NCBI GenBank assembly: GCA_947625045.1
Contig: CANQMW010000004.1
Coordinates: 92,558 to 156,557 of the forward strand
DNA length: 64,000 bases
Direction of reading: 5' to 3'
DNA from: an uncultured Oscillospiraceae bacterium
GTDB lineage: Bacteria; Bacillota; Clostridia; Oscillospirales; Oscillospiraceae
Part shown: positions 49,000-56,209 of the stretch, one piece after another
Layout of the letters: each line of letters begins with the position of its first letter
Position numbering within the stretch: the stretch's first letter is position 1
Notes under the pieces: generated by a model
What the model was told of the DNA's origin: nothing
What the model saw: only the letters and a program-made list of their open reading frames with translations
Database searches by the model: none
Position numbers and translations under genes: made by a program

Positions 49000-50265
49000 T
49001 TACGTTTTGAAAAACGTAGCTTCGATATATGCCTGAAGCGAAGCATCGGAGAAACCACAATCTGTATTTATATTTTGCATCTTGTAAAACTTGCAACCGC
49101 CGAAGCAAATAGGGAGGAAAACGCAATCACCACATCGCTCGTCTGCCAAAGGGTCCCATCCAATGAAAGAGACTATGTTTTTATAGTTTCTCTTCTCCGG
49201 TTCCAAAACGTTAAAACAAGAATACTGTTGTCTCCCCACTTGATCCCAGCACTTATAGCACTGCCCGTTTTCATCAACTACGAAGCAATTTTCCGTCTCA
49301 GCATTGCAAAAGCAGTATCGATCATCAAGAACTTTTGCAGCAGCAGGCATCTCCTCCCCATGCAGAAAGAGGTCGCTGGAAAACTGCTCGAATTCTTTTG
49401 TCGTCATATACTGGCTAATTGTGTTAATCTTATCTTTGTTTATGTTCTCAACAGGCGAAGGATAAAGTATGATATTCGGGTTTCCAAGGCTTCTAATCTT
49501 CCTGGCCAAATCGGGATAATCGACGCAGTTTTGATGATCTACATTCATTCTGATATCAACGTGAATCGGAGAATCGGAGAAGAGTTCAAGATTTTTGAAT
49601 ATGACATCAAAGGTGCCTTTTCCATTTCTGAGATGCCTTCTGCAATTATGATTGGCCTCCAAGCCATCAAGCGTAATCTGCACTCGTGATACACCCAGCT
49701 CATCAAGGAGGTCGATTATTGCTGGAGTCAGCAAATATCCGTTGGTGACCATGTACATATTGAGAGTACAACCGTGTTTATCTGCTAGTAAAATGAGCTT
49801 ATTTCCAAGGCGTTCAATTATATCAGGATAGAGTAGGGGTTCGCCTCCATACCAGGTAATCTCAAGATTCTTAACCCCATGAGAAATGCAGTCTTCAGCA
49901 TATCTTACGATTGCATCCTGGACATCAGCGCCCATTTTACCAACGCGGCGATTTTCATAACAATAGGGGCAACCAAAGTTGCAGTCAAGTGATGTTGCAA
50001 TAATAAGGTTTAATGTCTCATGTTGAAACTTTGTTTTATAGTGGCAGTAACGGAGGAAACCAACCTCATCGAAATCTTCATCAATCAGAATCTGGTTGTC
50101 AATGAGGGTGTCAATGTCTTCTTGTCTCTCAAACGACAAAGACTCATAGGAATCCATTTCCTTGCTCGTTAAAAGAAGGAGTGCCTTGCTGTATGTATTG
50201 TATATTACATATTCCCCTGGTGCGTGTTTGTAGCTATAGTTAAATCTGGATTTCTTATATGGCAT
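49000..50265 (-). CDS. Radical SAM/SPASM peptide maturase
   Basis: 421 residues. The radical SAM cluster motif is 'CNFGCPYC' (Cys95, Cys99, Cys102); 'YGGEPLLYPD' is the GGE SAM motif. The C-terminal SPASM domain has Cys-rich signatures 'CNAETENCFVVDENGQCYKC' and 'CGDCVFLPICFGGC' for auxiliary clusters. The N-terminal 85 residues look like a peptide-recognition (PqqD-type) region by shape only. Such enzymes make thioether or C-C links in peptides. The next gene is the Cys-rich 37-mer. GGGGGGAACGCG precedes the ATG. Confidence 0.92.
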   Translation of the reverse strand: MPYKKSRFNYSYKHAPGEYVIYNTYSKALLLLTSKEMDSYESLSFERQEDIDTLIDNQILIDEDFDEVGFLRYCHYKTKFQHETLNLIIATSLDCNFGCPYCYENRRVGKMGADVQDAIVRYAEDCISHGVKNLEITWYGGEPLLYPDIIERLGNKLILLADKHGCTLNMYMVTNGYLLTPAIIDLLDELGVSRVQITLDGLEANHNCRRHLRNGKGTFDVIFKNLELFSDSPIHVDIRMNVDHQNCVDYPDLARKIRSLGNPNIILYPSPVENINKDKINTISQYMTTKEFEQFSSDLFLHGEEMPAAAKVLDDRYCFCNAETENCFVVDENGQCYKCWDQVGRQQYSCFNVLEPEKRNYKNIVSFIGWDPLADERCGDCVFLPICFGGCKFYKMQNINTDCGFSDASLQAYIEATFFKT

Positions 50266-50295
50266 TTGCGCGTTCCCCCCTTGCTGATACTGCCA

Positions 50296-51636
50296 TCAAG
50301 CCGTCACATTTGGATTAGATATTTCAAATACATTAAATCCAATAAATTTGTTGTAAAAGAACCAGACAGAAGCAAGTGTGACAAGCATAGAAACTGCAAT
50401 ATAGGCATTAATATAAAAATACACATAGAACCCTGGGAGCCAATTCAATACATAGTGATGAAGCAAGATGGCACACAGCATAAGTACGAGTGGCTTAACT
50501 GATGCTTTCTTGATAATCATATTGATGAGAACAAGCACTCCCCAAATCAGCGGCAAACGGAGAACCTGAAGCACTATTCCCCAAAAACCGTAAAACTGCA
50601 AGTAGGAAATATTGAGGATGACTTCTCCCACGATGGACAGCCCAGCGTAGAGAGCAGTGAATTTCGGTTCTTTAGATATGGTAGAATAAACTAAGCCGCC
50701 CAGGGTTATAGCTGCCACTATATTCGAGATCCAGTCTAAAACGATATATAACGTATAAGGTCCATCATAATAACCCCGGTAAATCAAATTGGAAAGAATC
50801 GGCAATACTATCCCCGACAAGACTGGTGCTGCCAGCAGCCATTTGTCGCTGTCACCACTACTTTTAAGAGATAGATAATGGTCTGAAGCAGTCGATGCGC
50901 CATCTGATCCTGAAGCTACAGCATTCACAGAACTCGGTGAAAATGTTGAGGCACTCCCGGATGCACCTGCAAAATTGCCCGCCACTACACCAGCAGATGC
51001 TGCATTTCCTTGGGCTTCGCCGCCGCCAGATGAGCCACCGGCTCCAAGTAAGTTCTTGAGTCTTTGCAACTGAACAAAGAAGCCGACGCAACCAAGACCA
51101 ATTGTACCCAACCAAACCATACTCAGGCCGTCGATTCCACCCCACCACATGACCTCAAAAAGGATATCACCGAAGTCCTCTCCTTTTGTCATGGAAAAAA
51201 CGCTGATGCTGGAAATGAAAGCCCCGGTTAAAGCTGTAAGGATAATGAACGAATAGTCATAATACTTGAAGGACAGAAACGCTGTAATGAGACCTGCAAC
51301 AAGGGCTATAACGATCACAGATTCCCACGAGTCCAAATTGTCTGACAAAAGCAGAATAAGTAACAAGCCTGTAAAGCCAATTGAGAACCCATTAATAGCG
51401 GCACACACCTTATAATAGATTGCAGACAATGCGGCAAAGATGATGCCTGCTACAATAATGCCAATTAAGGCTTCCTCCTCGTCGATATCATAAAGGCCAA
51501 CGACTAGTATTATCAAAACGAGCGCACCGAGAGCACCCCATATGAACCCCATGATACCTGAACACAGCCGTCTGAAATAAATCCCCCCAAAACAGATAAT
51601 CAGCCCGACTATTAACATTATAATATTTGCGCTCAT
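50296..51636 (-). CDS. Polytopic membrane protein with TM198-like N-terminus
   Basis: 446 residues. About six transmembrane helices in residues 1-200, a Gly/Ala/Ser-rich linker (about 205-255), then five or six more helices to the end. The N-terminal block looks like DUF4203/TM198 ('FRRLCSGIMGFIWGALGALV'). It may be the channel or export component for the effectors or the modified peptide. GGTAGGAGAGGAATA precedes the ATG. Confidence 0.7.
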   Translation of the reverse strand: MSANIIMLIVGLIICFGGIYFRRLCSGIMGFIWGALGALVLIILVVGLYDIDEEEALIGIIVAGIIFAALSAIYYKVCAAINGFSIGFTGLLLILLLSDNLDSWESVIVIALVAGLITAFLSFKYYDYSFIILTALTGAFISSISVFSMTKGEDFGDILFEVMWWGGIDGLSMVWLGTIGLGCVGFFVQLQRLKNLLGAGGSSGGGEAQGNAASAGVVAGNFAGASGSASTFSPSSVNAVASGSDGASTASDHYLSLKSSGDSDKWLLAAPVLSGIVLPILSNLIYRGYYDGPYTLYIVLDWISNIVAAITLGGLVYSTISKEPKFTALYAGLSIVGEVILNISYLQFYGFWGIVLQVLRLPLIWGVLVLINMIIKKASVKPLVLMLCAILLHHYVLNWLPGFYVYFYINAYIAVSMLVTLASVWFFYNKFIGFNVFEISNPNVTA

Positions 51637-51665
51637 TATTCCTCTCCTACCTCTCTAATTCGACC

Positions 51666-52127
51666 TTATATCCGAATGAACACCGGGAGCAAAACAAACG
51701 CATAGCGTATTTCCTGTGTTGTTCCTGATAATGAATTTGAAATACTTCTCGCGCTCCTAGATGCTATTCGCGCCAATGCTTGTGCTATTAAAATAATAAA
51801 GAGAACGAAAACAAACAGTGTCATTACTATCTGAAATAAAAACGCTAAAATCCCGTACATAGGATCGCTTAATCTTATATCTTGAACCAGGGTAAAAATG
51901 CCTAGAGCAGCAGAAATAATGGCAAAGAACGTATTACCATTATCGCTGCCTGAGCTTGCTACAGAAAGTAAAATGAGAAACGAAATCAGTAAAAACAATA
52001 CACCTGACCACACGCTAAATCCAAATTGTATGCGGTAATATACTGAGACCTTGTTTATTGCAGTAATAGCTAGAACAAACACTGCTATTAATCCAAACAG
52101 AATTAGTAATAGTTCAACTATTGCCAT
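51666..52127 (-). CDS. Four-helix membrane protein
   Basis: About 153 residues, four predicted transmembrane segments and a polar tail. The frame opens at a TTG (52145); the ATG at 52127 is used here, although neither has a strong ribosome binding site, so the start is uncertain. It sits between the frameshifted protein and the large membrane protein, probably in one complex with the latter. Unknown family. Confidence 0.65.
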   Translation of the reverse strand: MAIVELLLILFGLIAVFVLAITAINKVSVYYRIQFGFSVWSGVLFLLISFLILLSVASSGSDNGNTFFAIISAALGIFTLVQDIRLSDPMYGILAFLFQIVMTLFVFVLFIILIAQALARIASRSARSISNSLSGTTQEIRYAFVLLPVFIRI

Positions 52128-52147
52128 TATTATATACCAATCCAAAT

Positions 52148-52188
52148 TACGCGGTTCTCCTACGAAGAAATGAAAGAGAACCGCGTAT
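52148..52188 (-). promoter_or_regulatory. Inverted repeat after the frameshifted gene
   Basis: ACGCGGTTCTC and GAGAACCGCGT form an 11-bp stem with a loop of about 18 bases, without a following T-run. It could be an attenuator or processing hairpin in the island operon. The putative restored stop codon of the preceding gene (52160-52162) falls in its loop. Confidence 0.5.
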
Positions 52189-52290
52189 ATTTGAGTGAAG
52201 GAACAACAGCTGTTTCCTTCCCGGTGTACTTGTTCCCGTCGTAGAAGAGGGCAGGAACCTTAGCAAACTTAGGAAGATCGCTATTCGCAA

Positions 52291-52749
52291 TCAGATACCG
52301 GTAACGTTGGACAAGCAGTCCTGGAGGATGGCGTAATAGTTTTCTTCCTCCTGGAGCTTCGCGTTATGGCCACCCAAGGCGTTGCCAATCTTCCTCATCG
52401 TCCCCATTGTGCCACCGGCACCCGCACGGTTATCGTTCTTATAGTTTTTGCTCCCGCCCATGTTGAACACGTGCATAAAGGCATATTTGCCCTGATGCTG
52501 CACGCGAATGACAAAGCGGAGGTAGTCAAACTCGTGCTGGGGGTTGTACATGACCAGAATGTCTTCGCGCTGGGAGCTGAACATTCCGCCGACCTTGAGC
52601 TGATCTTCCTTGAAGGCGACGGGGATGCCGTTTGAGTCGCACTCGTCCTGAATCGCTTCGCGCAGGGTCATCAGGTTGACGTTGTCTCCGTTAGGAAACC
52701 GGACTTGGGGCATCCAAGGGGTGCTGAGGTCTCTTTCTGCGTAAGGCAT
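52291..52749 (-). CDS. Island protein, probably frameshifted near its end
   Basis: 152 residues as read. No recognised domain; it has 'WMPQVRFPNGDNVNLMTLRE' and 'YNPQHEFDYLRFVIRVQHQG', suggesting a beta-rich fold. After '..YAILQDCL' the frame stops, but adding one base restores a further 47 codons (to 52160) whose translation continues smoothly ('RYLIANSDLPKFAKVPALFY'). Either the gene is a recent pseudogene, the sequence has an error, or a shift is programmed. It is placed between the J-like/TPR protein and membrane proteins. Confidence 0.65.
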   Translation of the reverse strand: MPYAERDLSTPWMPQVRFPNGDNVNLMTLREAIQDECDSNGIPVAFKEDQLKVGGMFSSQREDILVMYNPQHEFDYLRFVIRVQHQGKYAFMHVFNMGGSKNYKNDNRAGAGGTMGTMRKIGNALGGHNAKLQEEENYYAILQDCLSNVTGI

Positions 52750-52802
52750 GGTATTTCTCCTTTCAAATTATGCAATTGCTTGCAGAATGAACATAATAAG
52801 TA

Positions 52803-53792
52803 TCAGTGCTTCCCCGAAGCACGGGTATCAGAATTGCTGATTTCATAGTTATACTCATACCCAACTTTTCCTGCTCTCAGGAAACCACCGCCTTTGATGC
52901 TTTCAGCATCAACCGCAATCTTGGCGATTTCCTCCATTGCGGCAGTGCATTGGGCTTTGTTTTCATCCTGGGGGATTGTCAAAGCCATAGCCTTAAGCGC
53001 CTTATTCACATAGTCCAGCTGAACCTTGTTGATGATCAAGTGCTTTCCGGAGGAGCGATTATAAGCCATTGCAGCCATAGCATCCTCGTGAAGTGCAACA
53101 AAAAACTCAAATCTGACCACATCGTCGTTGGGGGCAAGTTCGTGCGCGGACTTTGCCTCCTCTAGCGCCTCTGGTATCATGCCAACGTTGCGCAGGCAGT
53201 TGGCGCACAAAGCGTGATACTCGCTGTTATTTGGAGCAAGAATTGATGCGTTCTTGAATGCTTTATAAGCATCAGCAAGGTGCTTTAAATCATAATAAGC
53301 GAAACCTAGTTGGCGGAAAACCCCATCATCATTCGGCAAAAGCATGGTTGCTCTTCTCAATGGATCGATGGACTGCTCAATCTTTCCGCCTCGACGAAGA
53401 GCTTCACCATAAAGGAACCACGCCCTTCCGTTCTGGCTGTCGGCGCTTATAACTCGCTGAGCGATTGATGCAGCAATATCCTCTAAATCACTATTATAGG
53501 CTTGGAAGAATTCTTCTTCCCAATCAGCATCAACGCTGGGCCGCTGATCTCTCCCATCATCCTTGGGACTTTGTGCGAGTTGGCGATTATACTCTTCTCG
53601 CTTATCTGCATCCAGCAGGATTTTCTCAGCCTCGGCAATTTCTCGAACGTGCTGCTCTGCTTCCGCCCGAATTGATGCATCTGGGCTATTCGCCCGGTTG
53701 TTCCAGAGGCGTCTTGTTTTTCTAATTGCCTGCTCAACAGTTGTTTTGTCAGCATCCTGTGAGATTTCGAGTAGTTCGTAGTAATTTACCAT
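52803..53792 (-). CDS. J-like domain plus TPR protein (HPD absent)
   Basis: 329 residues. Residues 1-70 read as a J domain ('NYYELLEISQDADKTTVEQA' ... 'AEAEKILLDADKREEYNRQL'), but where the loop should have His-Pro-Asp the sequence is 'RLWNNRANSPDAS'. It therefore should not stimulate DnaK in the usual way. Residues about 120-270 contain TPR-type repeats ('AWFLYGEALRRGGKIEQSID', 'GFAYYDLKHLADAYKAFKNA'). Probably a scaffold linking the DnaK/GrpE pair to the secretion proteins. Confidence 0.8.
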   Translation of the reverse strand: MVNYYELLEISQDADKTTVEQAIRKTRRLWNNRANSPDASIRAEAEQHVREIAEAEKILLDADKREEYNRQLAQSPKDDGRDQRPSVDADWEEEFFQAYNSDLEDIAASIAQRVISADSQNGRAWFLYGEALRRGGKIEQSIDPLRRATMLLPNDDGVFRQLGFAYYDLKHLADAYKAFKNASILAPNNSEYHALCANCLRNVGMIPEALEEAKSAHELAPNDDVVRFEFFVALHEDAMAAMAYNRSSGKHLIINKVQLDYVNKALKAMALTIPQDENKAQCTAAMEEIAKIAVDAESIKGGGFLRAGKVGYEYNYEISNSDTRASGKH

Positions 53793-53845
53793 GGCTTACC
53801 TCCGCTGTTTATCAAATCAATATCTGGCCAAGCGATATAACCGCT

Positions 53846-54046
53846 TTATGTCCGATCTTTAAAAAACGCTGCCCAGTATGGATTCTCGGCGTCAAATACT
53901 TCTTTCTGTTCTTTTGTTAGCTCGTGGGGATAATCGCGGAATAAATTGAATACCCGTTTTCCATCAAACGTAAATAGATGTTCTCCCTTCTGCTCAGGGT
54001 TCCTCACCCAAGAGAAAGTGCCGGGATTATCGTTCTTATTTGACAT
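53846..54046 (-). CDS. Small protein, candidate immunity protein (DUF7675-like)
   Basis: 66 residues. 'FNLFRDYPHELTKEQKEVFD' and 'ENPYWAAFFKDRT' resemble a small family I remember as DUF7675; this is uncertain. GGGGGAATCGGGTC precedes ATG 54046, which overlaps the papain-like effector gene by 11 bases. Such tight coupling right after a toxin-type gene suggests an immunity role. Confidence 0.6.
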   Translation of the reverse strand: MSNKNDNPGTFSWVRNPEQKGEHLFTFDGKRVFNLFRDYPHELTKEQKEVFDAENPYWAAFFKDRT

Positions 54047-55064
54047 GACCCGATTCCCCCTTATGCTGTTCTGTTTCTGCCGTATTGATATAGCCCAGAA
54101 TATCAAGAAATTCTTGACTATCTGCTAAAGAGTCCACGTCAATCAGGAAATTTGGAAACTCCAAGATCTTTGAGCATGAGCAGCCAAATCGCGTGGCTAG
54201 AACACTGTCATTGAGTTCTTGCCAGCCATTATTTGAAGAAGATTGCAGCTCTAAATATTCATATTTACCATTGTTTTTTCTGACTATTGCGGCATGTAAA
54301 CCTGTTGCAAGATAATACTCTTTTCCTGGGATCAGTGTGCTAAGAAGCTGGTTTGCACTTTCAGCATCATCTTTGCCAAAAACTGTTTCTGAACTTACGC
54401 CCGGCAGCTTTGTAATCATCTCAATGGAACTGTTAGCTCCAAAAAATCGTCTGCTGCCACCATCTCTGAAGTCCAATACATCGTAACCCGCTTTGTTGCC
54501 AACGTAAGCGAATGCCAGAGAAGAGCAGGACCCTTCGGTCATATCTCCTCCACCTAGTCGCTCAACGATCTCATCTGTAGGACGATATCGCCCAAATGGT
54601 GAAATTGCCCGATGCGGTATATCTGCCCCATCTATGGCTTTGACGATGGACAGATATTCTTCAGATGAGTTATCTAACTCCGGTCTTACCAGCGTGGCAG
54701 AGTTGTAATTCTGGCCAGAGGCATCAACACTGTTGATTGGATTGCTGTCTAGGTATTCAATCACGCTAGAAGTGTCGAGCGGCGGGCGTTCACTAGAGGC
54801 AACAACGTGTGCTGCAAGCCAAGCATCTGCGCATGATGCAGCCGTTTGAAGACTTGCCGCAGCTACCCCGAGGCGGGTCTGCGCTATGCTCAGGTATGTC
54901 AGCAGATTTTGGTAATTGCGATGTGTTGTTGTTTGCAAAAGCCGCAGAACACTGTCTGAGACCTGCCCGAGCCAGCGCGAGTACGCCACCAACTGTGATG
55001 CGGTTTTAGTAGCTTTTGTTGATAGAGCCGAAAGCTGAAGGCCCACATCTTGGATACCGCTCAT
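54036..55064 (-). CDS. WXG-like effector with papain-like C-terminus
   Basis: 342 residues. Residues 1-90 are a helical hairpin ending at Trp82, aligning with the two small proteins encoded just before it. The C-terminal domain has a candidate catalytic Cys180 in 'GSCSSLAFAYVGNKAGYDV', His257 in 'ATGLHAAIVRKNNGKYEYLE' and Glu272/Gln274 after it, the Cys-His-acid/amide order of papain-like toxin peptidases. The arrangement (targeting domain, linker, toxin domain) is that of polymorphic type VII/LXG effectors. No signal peptide. Confidence 0.68.
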   Translation of the reverse strand: MSGIQDVGLQLSALSTKATKTASQLVAYSRWLGQVSDSVLRLLQTTTHRNYQNLLTYLSIAQTRLGVAAASLQTAASCADAWLAAHVVASSERPPLDTSSVIEYLDSNPINSVDASGQNYNSATLVRPELDNSSEEYLSIVKAIDGADIPHRAISPFGRYRPTDEIVERLGGGDMTEGSCSSLAFAYVGNKAGYDVLDFRDGGSRRFFGANSSIEMITKLPGVSSETVFGKDDAESANQLLSTLIPGKEYYLATGLHAAIVRKNNGKYEYLELQSSSNNGWQELNDSVLATRFGCSCSKILEFPNFLIDVDSLADSQEFLDILGYINTAETEQHKGESGHVK

Positions 55065-55088
55065 AAAACCCCTCCTATAGGGTGACTG

Positions 55089-55385
55089 TCACCTTGACCG
55101 TGTCAGCTTGAGCGTAAGTTCTGGGGTAGAAATACCACTCCATTCTGCACCGGCTTTTGAAGCTGATGCCAAGGCTTTTGCAGCTTCTAGCAATCCCTTG
55201 TATGCAGTCCGAAACGATGTTTCCACAGTCTTAGCCGATGAAATACGCGAAGATGAAGTTAATCTTGCAAAAATAGCAATACATTTTTCTATATCATCAG
55301 CGTATGCCATCACATGGATTGCATCGTTTTTCGCATCTTCAGCGATTCCGGCAACATACTGCCGCAAATCCTCATAGCTACTCAT
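55089..55385 (-). CDS. Small WXG100-like protein
   Basis: 98 residues, helical hairpin. Trp82 lies in 'AGAEWSGIS', giving a W-x-G, at the same distance from the N-terminus as in the neighbouring paralogues. A short beta-like tail follows. Likely a secreted partner or substrate of the FtsK-like ATPase. Confidence 0.7.
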   Translation of the reverse strand: MSSYEDLRQYVAGIAEDAKNDAIHVMAYADDIEKCIAIFARLTSSSRISSAKTVETSFRTAYKGLLEAAKALASASKAGAEWSGISTPELTLKLTRSR

Positions 55386-55391
55386 GGTATC

Positions 55392-55655
55392 TTAGGCTTT
55401 CGCGGCCCAGTCCTTCGCTGCAGCACCGGCAGACTGAAGAGAAGTTGCGGCATCTTTTACCGCTTTGCTTGCCTGCTGGAAAGCGGCGATCATTGTCTTA
55501 TCTTCACCGGAGGATGTGCCTCCAATGGCATTGCTGACTAATGCGACATTCTTTTCGAGATTAGTTGCCAGTTGTGACAGCTGACCTGCTGTTGAGCTTG
55601 CCTGCTGGCCAATCTGATTGACTTGCTGCTTGATTTGAGAAATAGTAGAAGCCAT
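55392..55655 (-). CDS. Small WXG100-like protein (no W-x-G)
   Basis: 87 residues, helix-turn-helix hairpin rich in Gln, Ser and Ala, turn at about residue 45-50 ('GGTSSGEDK'), Trp83 near the C-terminus ('AAAKDWAAKA'). Length and shape match WXG100 proteins although the W-x-G is missing. Probably a dimer partner of the 98-residue protein. Confidence 0.68.
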   Translation of the reverse strand: MASTISQIKQQVNQIGQQASSTAGQLSQLATNLEKNVALVSNAIGGTSSGEDKTMIAAFQQASKAVKDAATSLQSAGAAAKDWAAKA

Positions 55656-55692
55656 GACTGATCCTCCTATGATTTAAAATCTACGATATCGC

Positions 55693-56208
55693 TCATTTAC
55701 GGAACTTACGCTTCAGTTCCTCAACAAAAGCGTTTCCTCGTTCTTGTTCTGCCCGCGCCGCTTCCTCAGCTTTTTTCTTTGCTTCCATGGCTTCGGCGGC
55801 GGCAACCGCCGCTTTCCTTTTCGCCTCTTCCTGGAGTTTTCTTTGCCGCTCGACAACTGCCTGCTGAGATTTAATCGAAAACCACTCCCGGATTTTGCTT
55901 GCCGCTACCTCCTGCAGATGCACAGCCTCGCGCCAATTGAGTGCAGTCTCTAATGGTCGCTGATCGCATGGCCTTCTGAGTCCAACACTCTGTGTGCAAC
56001 TTTCCCATACACTATGATACTGACTGCGGACAGCTTCTTTTGCTCTTCTCAGTTCATCAGTCTGCCGCATAAAGTTGTTCTCGATGTCCGACACAGCGGA
56101 ACGTTCGTCTTTGGCAATAGCACCTCGTGAGGACTCTTCTTTTGTAAGCTGCTCGGTGATCTCCATTAGGTTTTCCAGATAGCTTGCATATAAATGGCCG
56201 TATTCCAC
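55693..56208 (-). CDS. Coiled-coil protein of the secretion island
   Basis: 171 residues from a GTG at 56208, which has CGGAGG nine bases upstream and follows the ATPase stop by one base; the longer GTG at 56238 lacks a site. Long Glu/Lys/Ala coiled coil in the C-terminal half ('AAAEAMEAKKKAEEAARAEQ'). Probably an adaptor of the ATPase. Confidence 0.68.
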   Translation of the reverse strand: MEYGHLYASYLENLMEITEQLTKEESSRGAIAKDERSAVSDIENNFMRQTDELRRAKEAVRSQYHSVWESCTQSVGLRRPCDQRPLETALNWREAVHLQEVAASKIREWFSIKSQQAVVERQRKLQEEAKRKAAVAAAEAMEAKKKAEEAARAEQERGNAFVEELKRKFRK

Positions 56209-56209
56209 G

